From positions 59,109,001 through 59,173,000 of the forward strand of contig CM073887.1 of the NCBI GenBank assembly GCA_037176705.1: a stretch of 64,000 nt of DNA, in the 5' to 3' direction. Of the stretch, positions 36,191 to 48,153 are shown piece after piece (position 1 is the stretch's first letter; each line of letters begins with the position of its first letter). The translations under genes were made by a program, and so were the position numbers. This stretch comes from Molossus alvarezi (Eukaryota; Chordata; Mammalia; Chiroptera; Molossidae). The notes beneath the pieces were generated by a model. The model had not been told where the DNA came from. It did not search any database and saw nothing but the letters and a program-made list of their open reading frames with translations.

Positions 36191-36653
36191 TGAAGGAGAA
36201 TATCCTTACATGCCAGGGGACAGAAAAAGAGCAATAAAAACTTCAAAACCACAAATAACAACAACAAAATTTTTAGTATTTGCTTGAATTAAAATTAAGA
36301 CTATTAAAAATAAAGGGCACAATAAGGAGAAACACCTGCAACAAAATTAAATTAAAAATATTAAAAATATTAAAAAATAAAAATAAAGGGCACAATATAA
36401 ATACAAATAGGTAGATATCGTAATGGGAGGGGCTTAAAATATGTATTATAGCAAGAAGCCATGAAAGTCAACAAAATAAGAAGGCAATGGGCAAAGAATC
36501 AGACAGGCAATTTAGAAGAGAAATATATAAAAAGGAACAAAGGTAGTACAAAAATATCCAAGATAATTAGTAATCACAGACATAAAAAGTGAACAGAGAT
36601 ATTACTTTACTGGCATTAGATTGGCGAAATTAAAAATCTGTGTGCCCTGGCCA
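36191..36653 (+). other. A-rich DNA, possible old L1 remnants
   Basis: No gene. A short internal duplication 'aaataaagggcacaat' occurs near 36309 and 36379. The right end ('ggcattagattggcgaaatt') resembles old L1 ORF2 sequence. Confidence 0.35.
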
Positions 36654-36895
36654 GTGTTGCACAGTTGTTAGAGCATTGGTCTGCACACTGAAGGATCACG
36701 GGTTTGATTCTCAGTCAAAGACACATATTGGGTTGCATATTTGATCCCCAGCCCCTACTTGGTTCATGTGGGAGGCAACCAGTCAATGTGTTGCTCTCAT
36801 ATCCATGTTTCTCTGTCTCTCTGTCTCTGTCTCATACACCTTCCTTCCACTCTCTAAAAATCAATGAAAACAATATTCTCTGATGAGAATTAAAA
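36654..36895 (+). mobile_element. VES SINE, diverged subfamily
   Basis: It begins gccctggccagtgttgcaca, with the B-box region 'cacgggtttgattctcagtc' and an ending 'attctctgatgagaatt' plus A-run. It is clearly older than the dominant type. Confidence 0.85.
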
Positions 36896-36899
36896 AAGA

Positions 36900-37340
36900 A
36901 AAAGGCTGAGTAAAACCAACTATTAGAGGACAGGGATGCAAGAACCTTCATGTCCTGCAGGTGTGAATTTAAATGAATGAAGTCATTCTGAAGAATTTTT
37001 CATTTAAATTACCGATATTCACATTTTATGGATATCAGTAATTTAAAAGTAGAGCTTTTGTGTCCCTAGGTATAAATGTTTTCTTACCCTATCCATCACC
37101 TCAAAGCAGACACAAATACAGAGAGCATACATTAAAGGAAGTTAAAGCATAATTCATGGGCATTAGAAATTGGAAGAACCTTCATTTACATTATTTTTTA
37201 GTGGAAGGTAAATTGTTATAAATAAATACTTTAGAGTATTTATACTCTAATACTTTAGAGTATTAGGCAATGCCAAAAGTAACAGAGTAGATATATGTGC
37301 AGCAACATAGATGAAACTTAAAATGATAATACTATTGAAA
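36900..37340 (+). repeat. Possible ancient L1M fragment
   Basis: The last part ('gtgcagcaacatagatgaaa' followed by 'cttaaaatgata') resembles the forward 3' part of L1M. The 5' part is too degraded to place. A short repeat, tactttagagtatt, is duplicated near 37228 and 37251. Confidence 0.4.
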
Positions 37341-38054
37341 AAGAACACTAAAATAGATGGTGGTGGGCAGGACCGGAGGGAGGGTGAGTGTGTGAGAGAG
37401 TGAGTGAGGGTGTGAGAGGGTGTGAGGGAGTATGAGTGGACGTGAAGGTGGACGACCAAACCTGAGCAGTGCAGAACCCCGGAGCAAAAGGTTCCTGTGC
37501 TGTGGACGGAGCAACCCACTACCTCTGTAAGCGGCGCTTCAGGGCGCTTCTCCCTGCGCTGCCGGGAAGTCCCACCATTTTGGAACATCCCAGGTCTTCC
37601 CTGGGAGGAGGCAATGGGAGTGGCTAGGGCCCAGCAACCTGAGCCCACCAGTACACGTGGCACCATTTGACCAGTGGACACTCTGTGTCAACACAGACCG
37701 GTGCACAGTAGTGGAGCTCCCAAGGTGCCGGTCACGGAAGCTACAGACAGCCTGGAGCCAGCACCATCCCCTGTAGTAGCAGCCCAATCAGAGATGAGAT
37801 ATACCCCCAGAAACAGAGGCTGTGGAGCAGACATCCATCCCCAGGCAACAGAAGCACAGACCAGCAGCTGAGACCCATCCCCAAAAACTACAGCAAAAGC
37901 TGAGCTGGAGTTGAGCCCCATGGGGCAGCAGCACTCACAACCTGCCAGTGATGGGACCTGGGGCTCCACAGAGGCCTGTGTGGTTCAGCAGCCCACAAGA
38001 ACAGTGGGAAACCAGAGCCCAAGAGAGACTGGTGTGATCCAGCTGCCTGCCCAT

Positions 38055-38432
38055 GGGAACTGCAGGGTTCGGAGGCACTAGTGAGGCCTGTGTGACCCAG
38101 CAGGGACTGTGCCATCCAGTTACCCACTATACCTGCAGGGTGCTGAAACATCAGAGAGGCCTGCGCGACCCAGCAGAGACTGTGCAATCTAGTTACCTGT
38201 GGGACCTGAAGGGTGCTGAAACTCCAGAGACGCCTATGCAACCCAGCAGAGACTGTGTGATCCAGTTACCCCTGGGACCTGTGGGGTGCTGAGGCACCAG
38301 AGAGGCCTGTGTGACCTAACAGCACATAGCATAGGCATAGAGCCAGGTCCCCAAAGGGACTGTGTGATCCAGTTACACACGGGACCTGTAGGGTGCGGAG
38401 ACACTAGAAAGGCCTGTAAAACTCAGCTGCGC
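38055..38432 (+). repeat. ~72-bp tandem units in L1 5'UTR
   Basis: Five degenerate units share 'gggacctg..gggtgctgag', 'cagagaggcctgtgtgaccc' and 'gactgtgtgatccagttacc'. The fourth carries an insertion (cacatagcataggcatagag). The unit recalls monomeric L1 promoters in other mammals, although promoter function here is only inferred. Confidence 0.85.
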
Positions 38433-39251
38433 ACAAGATAGGCTTAGAGGATGTGAAAATGGAGGCGGAGTGAATAGAAGCTATGCAGACGATCTCCCAG
38501 GACCAAACGGGAATTACAGCTAAAATAAAGACAAATCCTCAGAAGAAAAGCAAGAGAACAGCAGCAAGACAGGACCATATAACCAGGGACACTGGTAGGA
38601 TCTGCAGAGGCATGAGAGGGTGGGGGCTGAGAGCCCAGGACAGCAACAGTCTTAGCTGTGAGCAGCGCCCTTGGGGTAAAATACCAACCCCGCTCCACAG
38701 TGCAGAGGGCTGGGACAGAGCACTAAAATAGTCAGCCACAGCCACTCACCTGGGGGCTATGTCAGAGGGAGGGAAGACAGGGCTGGAACTCTGTGGGAAC
38801 ACCCGGGATTTGAAGGGCATTCAGAGTTTTTGCTGAGTTGAGGCCACAAAGGACTGTGGACAGTGTGCCCCTTCCCCGAGCTGAGGGGAAAATCAGTAGC
38901 CCCTCCACCCTCAGAGATTCAGCCATTCCCTGATGAGGCAAAGTAATTCAAATTGAGGCTCATTAACAACCAGCATCTATCCCACACTCTGGAAATCCTC
39001 TTATGCTGGACACCAGGGCTACATTCCAAGGCACTGAGTAACTGAGACTACTAGCCACCAGGAAAAAGCTAGAGGATAACTGAACCTTTCATGGGCTTGC
39101 AAATCTACTCAGGAAAGTAAGACTTGACAGTGGTGTTTAATGTGGACCCACCCAGACTCATCCAAACCCAGTAGAGGGAGCCACGAACAGCAGAACACCA
39201 ACATCTACAGGGAAAATTTGGCCATCTCCAAAATGCACAGAGATAGTAAAA

Positions 39252-39931
39252 ATGGTGAAACAAAGAAACAAATCCCAAATAAAAGAACAAGAGACCTCTA
39301 CCGAATATGATATAAGTGCAATGCAGCTTAGCAAATTATCAGAGGTAGAGTTCAGAGCCATGATCTTGAGGAAGCTCAACAGCATGAGTAAGGACATCAG
39401 TGCCATGAGTAAAGATATAGAAACATTGAAAACCAACCAAGTGGAAATGAAGAATGACATAGCAGAAATTAAGAACACATTGGAAGGACTAACCAGCAGA
39501 GTAGAGGAAGCTAAGGACTGGATCAGTGAATTAGAAGACAGGGTAGAAAAAAATCAACCAATCAGAAAACCAAAAAAAAAAAAAAAAAAAAAACCCCACA
39601 AAAAACAAAACAAAACAAAACTCTAAAGACAATAAAAGAGCAGGAAGACAGCTTAAGAGAATTGTGGAACAACTGTAAATGTAATAACATTTGCATCAAA
39701 GGAGTCCCTGAAGAGGAAGAAAATGGACAAGGGTTAGGGAATACATTTGAAGAAATAGTAACAGAAAACTTTCCTAACTTGGTAAAGGAAGAAGGCATTC
39801 AAGTTCAAGAAGCACAGAGAGCCTCAAGTATAAAGAACCCAAACAGGCCCACACCAAGACACATAGTAATTAAAATGCCAAAAATTAAAGACAAAGAGAG
39901 AATCCTAAAGGTAGCAAGAGATAAGCAATAG
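39252..39931 (+). pseudogene. L1 ORF1 (ORF1p RNA-binding protein), frameshifted
   Basis: The first segment (39252-39626) starts MVKQRNKSQIKEQETSTEYD and holds the coiled-coil region with SELEDRVEKNQP. It then runs into an A-rich stretch (39571-39592) where the frame is lost. The second segment (39662-39931) is the RRM-like and C-terminal part, with GVPEEEENGQG, TPRHIVIKM and KERILKVARDKQ. In intact L1, ORF1p forms trimers that coat L1 RNA. The poly-A slippage site is a likely cause of the break. A further C-terminal piece is visible up to about 40180 but out of frame. Confidence 0.9.
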
Positions 39932-40225
39932 GTTACGTACCAAGGAAACCCCATAGGGCTCTCAGCTAACTTCTTAACAGAAACACTACAGGCCAGAAGG
40001 AAGTGGTATGAAGCAATCAAGGTCATGAAAAACAAGGATATGAATCCAAGACTACTCCATCTAGCAAGGCTATCATTCAAAATAGAAGGTCAAATAAAGA
40101 GGTTTTCAGACAGAAAAAGACCAAGGGAATATATTCACACCAAACAAGCACTGCAAGAAATGTTAAAAGGACTGCTGTAATTAGAAGAAGAAATAGGAAG
40201 AAAAATAGAACCACACTAAACAAAA

Positions 40226-43200
40226 ATGGCAATAAATAAGTACATATCAATTATCACCTTAAATGTGAATGGTTTGAATGCTCCGATAAAAAGACAGAGT
40301 GTAGCTGACTGGATAAGAAAGCATGACTCACATTTATATTGTTTACAAGAGACCCACCTCACAACAAAAGATTCACGTAGTTTGAAAGTGAAGGGATGGA
40401 AAAAAATCTTTCAAGCAAACAGAAAGGAAAAAAAAAAAGCTGGGGTAGCAATACTCATATCTGATAAAGTAGATTTCAAAATGAAGACCATAACGAAGAC
40501 AAAGAAGGGCACTATGTAATATTGAAAGGATCTATCCAACAGGAAGATGTAACCTTGGTAAACATATATACACCCAATATAGGAGCACCAACATATATTA
40601 AAAATCTTTTGGAGGACCTCAAAGGAGAAATTGATAGCAATACAATCATAGAAGGGGACTTCAACACCCCGCTGACGTCACTGGATAGATCTTCTAAACA
40701 AATAATTAACAAGGAAACACAGACTCTAAATGAAGTGCTATATCAAATGGATTTAATAGATATCTACAGAGAATTACACCCCAAAACTGCAGAATTCACA
40801 TTTTTGTCAAGTGCACATGGGACATTCTCAAAGATAGACCACATATTAGGACACAAACTAAGTCTCTACAAGTTCAAGAAGATTGAAATCATATCAAGCA
40901 CCTTCTCAGATCACAATGGCATACAACTAGAAATGAATTGCAACAAGAACATTCAAAGACATTTGAAAACATGGCGGATAAATAGCATGTTATTGAACAA
41001 TAAATCGGTTACCATGGAGATCAAGGAAGAAATTAAAAACTTCCCAGAAACCAGTGAAAATGAACACACAACAAGAGAAAAATCTATGGGATGCAGTGAC
41101 AGCAGTTCGGAGAGGAAAGTTCATAGCACTACAGACCTACCTCAAAAAACAAGAACAATTTCTAATAGACTATCTAACCTCACAACTTAAATAACTATAA
41201 AGCAAACAAAAAGAAAACCCCAGAACAAGTAGAAGGAAGAAAGGAATTAGTAAAGATCAGAGCAGAAATAAATGACATGGAGACCAAAAAAACAATTCAA
41301 AGGATCAATGAAACAAAGAGCTGGTTCTTTGAAAAGATAAACAAGATTGATGGACCCTTAGCTAGACTCACCAAGAAACAAAGAGAGAGAGAACCCAAAT
41401 ACACAAAACCAGAAATGAAAGAGGACAAGTAACAACTGACACCACAGAAATACCACGGATTGTTAACAAATATTATGAACAATTATATGGCAACAAGTTC
41501 GACAATCTAAGCAAAATGGACCAATTTCTAGAAACACACAGTCTCCTAAAACTGAACTGGGAAGAGATAGAAAACTTGAACACCCAAATAACAACAAAAG
41601 AATTTGAAGATGTAATAAAGACTCCCCCAGCAAAGAAAGATCAGGCCTAGACGACTTCATGGGTGAATTTTACCAAACATACAAAGAAGAACTAATACCC
41701 ATTCTCCTCAAACTATTTCAAAAAATTCAAGAAGAAGGAAGACTTACAAACTCGTTTTATGAGGCCAGCATTATTCTAATTCCAAAACTAGAAAAAGACA
41801 CTACAAAGAAAGAAAACTACAGACCAATTTCCCTGATGAACATAAATGCCAAAATCCTGAACAAAATACTAGCAAATTGAATTCAGCAATATATCAAAAA
41901 AATTATTCACCATGACCAAGTCAGATTTATCCCAGGGATGCAAGGCTGGTACAATATTCGCAAATCAATAAATGTGATACACCACATAAACAAAATGAAA
42001 GATAAAAATCATTTGATCATATCAATAGATGCTGAAGAAGCATTTGACAAAATCCAGCACCCATTTCTGATAAAAACGCTCAGCAATCTGGGAATAGAGG
42101 GATCATATCTCAACATAATAAAGGCCATATGTGAAAGACCTAAAGCCAACATCATATTCAATGGGCAAAAATTAAAAGCATTTCCCTTAAAAACAGGAAC
42201 AAGACAGGAATGCCCACTCTTATGTAACATAGTACTGGAAGTCTTAGCCACAGAAATCAGAAAAAGAAAAAAATAAAAGGGATCCAAATAGTAAAGGAGG
42301 AAGTAAGACTGTCATTATTTGCAGATGACATGATACTGTATATAAAACCCCAAAGAGTCCATAAAAAATTACTAGACTTAGTAAATGAATTTGGAAAAGT
42401 AGCAGGATACAAAATTAACATCAAGAAATCGATGGCATTCTTATACACCAATGATGAACTCACAGAAAGAGAAACTGAAAGAACAATTCCATTTACCATC
42501 ATGGCAAAAAAATTTAAGATACCTAGGAATAAACTTAACCAAAGAAATAAAGAACCTATTCACAGAAAACTACAGGTCATTGCAAAAGAAATAGAGGAAG
42601 ATATAAAAAAGTGGAAGCACATACGTTGTCATGGATTGGAAGAATTAACATCATTAAAATGTCCATATTACCCAAAGCAATCTGTAGATTCAATGCAATC
42701 CCCATCAAAATACCAATGACATACTTCACAGAACTAGAACAAATACTTCAAAAGTTCATATGGAACCAAAAAAGACCTCAAATAGCACCAGCAATATTGA
42801 AAAAGAAGAACAACGTTGGAGGGATCACATTACAAGATATCAGTTTATATGACAAAGCCACTACTCAAAACAGCCTGGTACTGGCATAAGAACAGACATA
42901 TAGACCAATGGAACAGAACAGAGAACCCAGAAATGAACCCAAGGCAATATGCTCAATTCATATTTGACAAAGGTGGCAAGAGCAAACAGTAGAGTAAAGA
43001 CAGCCTCTTTAATAAACAAAAGAATAAACTCAAAATGAATAAAAGACTTAAGTGTGACTCATGAATCCATTAAAATCCTAGAAGAAAATGTAGGCAACAA
43101 AATTTCAGACATCATACACAGCAGAATTTTCACTGATACATCACCTAAGGCAACGGAAACAAAGTAGAAAATGAACACATGGGACTACATCAAACTCAAA

Positions 43201-43954
43201 AGCTTCTGCATCGCAAAAGAAACAATCATTAAAATGGAAAGGCAACCCACTGTATGGGAGAGCATAATTTCCAATGATACATCAGATAAGGGGTTAATCT
43301 CCAATATATATAGAATGCTCGTACAACTCAACAAAAGGAAGACAAAGAACCCAATTAAAAAATGGGCAGAGTAACTAAATAGACACCTCTCCAAACAGGA
43401 CATGCAAATGGCTAAGAGACATATGAAGAAATGTTCAACATCACTAATCATCAGAGAGATGCAAATTAAAACAACAATGAGTTATCACCTCACACTTGTC
43501 AGAATGGCCACCATCAACAAATCACCAAACAACAAGTGTTGGCGAGGTTGTGGAGAAAAGGGGAATGCAGACTGGTGCAGCCACTATGGAAAACAATATG
43601 GTGTTACCTCAAAAAATTAAAAATTGAACTTCCATTTGACCCAGTGATCCCATTTCTAGGAATATACCCTAAGAACCTTGAAAAACCAATCAGAAAGAAT
43701 ATATGTACCCCCATATTCGTAGCAACACTATTTACAATAGCTAAGAATGGAAACAGCCCAAATGTCCATCAGTAGATGAATGGATAAAAAAGCTGTGGTA
43801 CATATACACAATGGAGTACTATGCAGCTGTAAGTACAAAAGATCTCTCATCCTTTGAGATGACATGGAGGGACCTGGAAGATATTATCCTAAGTGACACA
43901 AGCCAAGCAGAGAAAGACAAATATCACACGATCTCACTTATTTGTGGAACATAA
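40226..43954 (+). pseudogene. L1 ORF2 (endonuclease / reverse transcriptase), broken
   Basis: It starts MAINKYISIITLNVNGLNAP, the usual endonuclease N-terminus. Endonuclease motifs follow: QETH, EGDFNTPLT, SKIDHIL and SDHNGI (40226-40950). The RT domain lies at about 41659-42400, with [18 protein letters not shown] sequence and FADDMILY (42318-42341). The C-terminal region carries the IPFLGIYPKN and DEWIKK-type end near 43640-43790. The frame shifts near 40519, after 41190, near 42300, near 42600 and again after 42889, and an in-frame stop lies after LAN at 41880. The product would normally nick target DNA and copy L1 or SINE RNA; this copy cannot. Confidence 0.92.
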
Positions 43955-44206
43955 TGAACATAACAGTCTGAGGAACAGGGTAGTCCCAGAGACATGGAAG
44001 TGTGGTACAGACTGACAATCCCCTGATGAGGGGGTCTGGGGGGAGAGATAAACCCAGAACCTATATGCATGTATGTATGAACAATGGACATAGACAACAC
44101 AGGTGTGGATAGGGTGGTGAGGGATGGGGAGGGGAGAATCAGTGGGGAAAAAAGAGAAACAACTGTAACAAAATAAATAAATTAATTTAAAAAAAGTGGC
44201 AGAGAG

Positions 44207-44412
44207 TCCAGCTTATGTGGCTCAGTGGATTGAGCGTTGTCCTGTGGACTGAGATGTCCTGGTTCAATTCCAGAGCAGGTCACATGCCTGGGTGTGGGCT
44301 TGATCACCAATTGGGGGTGCCGGAGGCAACCAATTGATGATTCTTTCACACATCAACGTTTTATCTCTCTCCCCCTTCCTCTCTCTCTAAAACTCAATAC
44401 AAACATAAAAAA
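44207..44412 (+). mobile_element. VES-related SINE, diverged subfamily
   Basis: 'ccagcttatgtggctcagtg' head, 'tcctggttcaattccagagc' B-box region and the end 'ctctctaaaactcaatac' plus A-run. Flanking 'ggcagag' (44198) and 'ggcagaa' (44419) suggest a short target duplication inside older L1 sequence. Confidence 0.8.
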
Positions 44413-44418
44413 AGGGGG

Positions 44419-45300
44419 GGGCAGAATATCTGAATAGACACTTCTCCAAAGAGGACATACAAATGGCCAAGGGACATGAAAAAATGCTCAATGTAATTAA
44501 TTATTAGAGAGATGGAAATTAAAATCACTATGAGGCATCACCTCACAACTGCCAGAATGGCTGCCATCAACAAATCTTCAAACAACAAGTGCTGCTGAGA
44601 ATGTGGAGAAAAGGGGACCCTAGTACACTGCTGGTGGGAATGCAGACTGGTGCAGCCACTATGGAAAACACTATGGTGTTACCTTATAAAATTAAAAATT
44701 GAATTGCCATTTGACCCAGTTATTTCACTTCTAGGAATATATCTTTAGAAGCCTGAAACACCAATCTGGAAGAATATGTGCACCCCTATGTTCATAGCAG
44801 TGCTATTTACTATAGCTTGAATGTGGAAACAGCCCAAGTGTTCATCAGTAGATGAGTGGATAAAAAAGCTGTGGTGCATGTACACAATGGAATACTATGC
44901 AGCTGTAAGGATGAAAGCTCTCTTACCCTTTAAGACGACATGGAGGGACCTGGAGGGTATTATGCTAAGTGAAATAAGCCAATCAGAGAAAGAACAAAAT
45001 CATATGATCTGATTTATTTGTGGAATACAATGAACAGAATAAGCTGATGAACATAATAGAGCCAGAGACATGGAAGTAGGGAACAGACTGACAAACCTCT
45101 GAGGGAAGAGTGGTGGTAGTGGTGGTGGGGGCCAGGAAGAGGTAAACCAGGGAACTTATATACATATATGCATAACCAATAGACACAGACCACCATTCTG
45201 TGAAGGTGGTGGTTGGGGGGATGGGAGCAGGAAGGAGTGTGACAAAGGGGGAAAATAGACGGACATCTGTAATAAAAAATTAATAAATTAAGTATTAAAG
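44419..45300 (+). mobile_element. L1 3' fragment
   Basis: A forward L1 starting inside ORF2 ('atctgaatagacacttctcc') and ending in a 3'UTR and 'ctgtaataaaaaattaataa' tail. The C-terminal frame is partly open at 44821-45012 ([20 protein letters not shown]). It is separated from the full-length L1 only by the VES above. Confidence 0.9.
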
Positions 45301-45587
45301 AATAAAATAAAACAAACTAAGAATTTATGGAACAGAGATAATCAGTAGGAACAAAATTATGTTAAGTATAGGTTACAAAACAATTTTATGATCAAAATTG
45401 AATGTGAATCTAAAATTTAACTTATATAAAGTCTTAAAATAATAATATTTTAATGGTATTAACATGGGTCACTAATCCAGTAGATTTTCAAAGAACTGGA
45501 AATAACAGAATATAATACAAAAGTTTTTAAAAATGAGGAAGATGCAATCTCTCAGCTATAATTTCTTATGTAAAGATAGATAGCTTT
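45301..45587. other. A-rich single-copy DNA
   Basis: No gene or named repeat. It provides the target-site sequence for the next element. Confidence 0.4.
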
Positions 45588-45601
45588 AAATAGTATCTTT
45601 A

Positions 45602-46218
45602 GGACTTCTGGTCAAGATGGCGGCATAGATAAATGCGGTATCGCATCCTCCCACAACCACATCAAAGTTACAACTAAACTACAACACAACCATCATCCAA
45701 AACTGCCTGAAATCCAGCTGAATGGAAGTACTACAACTACGGAATTAAAGCAGCAGCCACATCCAGACTGGTAGGAGGGGCGGAGGCGCGAGGGCCGGTG
45801 GGGAGACGGGCTGGTTCCACACCCACGTGTGGCGGATAAAAATCAGGAGGACACCTCAGCTGGGAAGGTCTTCCCTGAGGACTGAGTGGTCCCTGTCCCA
45901 CACCAGGTGCCCCGATCAGGGTTCCAGTGCCAGGAAGAGAATCCCCATAACTTATGGCTGGAAAAACCAGCGGGAACTGAGGCTCAGGGAAGCTGAAGCG
46001 GCTGGAGCCCCAGGCAGCTCCTTAAAGGGCCCGCACACAGACTTATCGGACTCTGGAACTTATATGCATAACCAATGGACACAGACAATAAGGTGGGAAA
46101 AGGCGGGAGGGGGGCGGGAGTGGGGAGGAGGGGGTCAATGGGGGAAAAATGTGGAACATCTTTAATACATTTTACATTCAACAATAAAGATTTAAAAATG
46201 AATGAATGAATGAATGAA

Positions 46219-46247
<29 letters not shown>
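45602..46247 (+). mobile_element. Compact L1/HAL1-derived element: 5'UTR joined to 3'UTR, no ORFs
   Basis: It starts ggacttctggtcaagatggc, a typical mammalian L1 5' end. It runs about 455 bp through GC-rich 5'UTR-like sequence to 'cacagacttatcggactctg' (about 46055). It then passes directly into a 3'UTR ('aacttatatgcataaccaat' to 'caacaataaagatttaaaaa') and an (AATG)n(AATA)n tail. The duplication aaatagtatcttta flanks it (45588-45601 and 46248-46261; some of the A's may belong to the tail). The two ends and the duplication show insertion as one unit already lacking ORF1 and ORF2. Its last ~130 bp resemble the 3'UTR of the HAL1-like element at 59645, not that of the neighbouring full-length L1. 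A spliced L1 RNA, RT template switching or a standing non-autonomous family would all fit. Confidence 0.88.
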
Positions 46248-46249
<2 letters not shown>

Positions 46250-46250
46250 A
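46199..46250. repeat. (AATG)n(AATA)n tail repeat
   Basis: A tetranucleotide expansion at the 3' tail of the compact element, next to its target duplication. Confidence 0.93.
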
Positions 46251-46475
46251 TAGTATCTTTAATGTAGGAAAGGCAATCTTTGGTCAAATGTGAATATAAC
46301 AGTTGGAGATGATTCAGGGTTTAGAAATAGATCTCATCACAGAGGCCAAGAAGAACAATAAGAAATAACAGATGTAAAAACAAGTTAGAAATATGTACAA
46401 AAGTTGATGTATTAGCACTAAATATACAGAAGAACATTCTGGCATTTTTTTCTCATATTTAAAGACAGCATTCAG

Positions 46476-46739
46476 CCCTGGCCAGTTTGGCTCAGCGGTT
46501 AGAGCGTCGGCCTGCGGTCCGGAGAGACCCAGGTTCGGTTCCCGCTAAGGGCACGTACTTCGGTTGCAGTTTGTCCCCAGCCCTGGTTGGTCGTGCGGGT
46601 GGCAGCCACTCGATGTGTCCCTTCACGTCGATGTTTCTCTCTCTGTCTCCCTTCCTCTCTCTCCCTCCCACTCTATCTGTACAAAAAATGGAAAAATATC
46701 CTCGGGTGAGGATAAAAAACAACAACAACAAAAAAAAAA
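46476..46739 (+). mobile_element. VES SINE
   Basis: A well-preserved copy flanked by the perfect 15-bp duplication taaagacagcattca (46461-46475 and 46740-46754). Confidence 0.97.
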
Positions 46740-46919
46740 TAAAGACAGCATTCATGGTTACTCTGTCATTTCAGCTTATTTCAGACAACATTTAGTTATT
46801 GATTTATTCAATTTTCAATGCTCTGGAGCAATTTATTTTATTTAAATGCTGAAAATAATATTAATTTTTAATTTCTTTTCTAAATTTTCTGGCATATGAT
46901 TAGTATACTTTCTTGTTTT

Positions 46920-47240
46920 AATTTTATTTTTTAAATTACAGTTGAGACTCAATATTATTTTATATTAATTTTAGGTGTACAGTATAGTGGTTAGACAATC
47001 ATATAATTTACATACAAAGTGATCCACCCAAAATTTTAAGTACACACCTGACACCATACTTAGTAATAACTAAATTATTATTATATTAGTGACTATATTC
47101 CCATGCTGTGCTTCTTATCTTGTGACTATTTTGTAACTACAAATTTGTACTCTTAATTCCTTCACTTTTTTCAGCCAGCCCCTGAACCCTGTCCCCTCTG
47201 GCAACCACCAGTTTGTATCTATGACAGACAGCTTGTATTT
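46920..47240 (-). mobile_element. Ancient L1M fragment
   Basis: The reverse L1M region shared with 28840 and 56830: 'taaattacagttgagactca', 'caatcatataatttacatac', 'ccatgctgtgcttcttatct' and 'ctggcaaccaccagtttgta'. Confidence 0.7.
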
Positions 47241-48138
47241 AAAAACTCTCACTGGGGGTTCATTTTCCTGTAACAAGAAGAATTTAAAGGACATTCCTAA
47301 GTAGGAGAACTGGTGACTCTGATTCACATGATGGACAGGAATGAAAGCTCTCCTTTGAGTCATTCTTTGATCATAAAACATGGATAAAATCCTGAATATA
47401 ATGGAGATATATGATGGACGATACTGATAATGATCTTTCACCATCCCTTCAGTGGTTATGGCAAAATTAAGAAGGAGGATATATTGCCTTTATAGCAACG
47501 AGAAAAGTCATATTATGGGCAGCAATGGAAGTTTTCAAGCAGAAACACAAAGATAATTCAATAAAAAATAAAAAAATGCCAATCAGTTCTTCACCCATAT
47601 GTATAAACCCCCTTACACATGGGCACTAATCTTTCATACATCAGTGACTAGATGTACAGCATGAAGAAAAAAATATTTTGCATAGTAATGCAATATATGC
47701 TTTAAATTTTGCTTCATCATATTGAAGGTCACCTGTGATTCTAAGGTCATATTAGGTCAACTTATTTATTAAAATGTGTCTTTCAGTGAAGAGTATTCTT
47801 GGAGACATGGATTTGATCATCACTTTGCAAGTGGCTAAGGTAGGAATTATGAGCACTGAGCTGAGAGGGAACAGGATCCTAACAAAAATAAAACTAACTG
47901 TCCAGTTATTAATCACACTGGTATGTTAGAGTCTACATTATCAAGAAGAACAGTTAAGACAACTAATATACAATGGAATGTCAAACATAAAAGTGAAAAA
48001 CAGAAGTCTCAGATTTTCCCCTCTTATAAAGTTGTATAAATTGCCTTGGTCATTAAGTGTAGTTTTTCCCATAGGACTAGTACAATTTAGGATGGTTCTT
48101 TTAGTAAAAAAAAAAAATTTGGTACTATATATGTCACT
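47241..48138. other. AT-rich DNA downstream of the receptor gene
   Basis: No feature recognised. It lies 3' of the minus-strand receptor gene. Confidence 0.4.
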
Positions 48139-48153
48139 TGAGAAAAATTATTC

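Larger units (their letters stand above)
37345..44195 (+). mobile_element. Near full-length L1 retrotransposon, inactive
   Basis: About 6.85 kb with all L1 parts in order: 5'UTR (37345-39251, containing about five degenerate ~72-bp tandem units at 38055-38432), ORF1 (39252-39931, frameshifted), a short inter-ORF stretch, ORF2 (40226-43954, several frameshifts and stops) and a 3'UTR ending in ttaatttaaaaaaag. The same 5' end occurs in reverse at 62583, so 'gtgggcaggaccggaggg' is close to the true 5' terminus. I found no clear target duplication. It cannot make full-length proteins. Confidence 0.94.

Noticed and set aside
38055..38432. CRISPR-like array
   Set aside because: The ~72-bp units are contiguous and degenerate, with no unique spacers. 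They sit in an L1 5'UTR in a mammalian genome.
40226..43954. Active L1 with two intact ORFs
   Set aside because: ORF1 breaks in an A-run and ORF2 changes frame several times and has an early stop near 41880.
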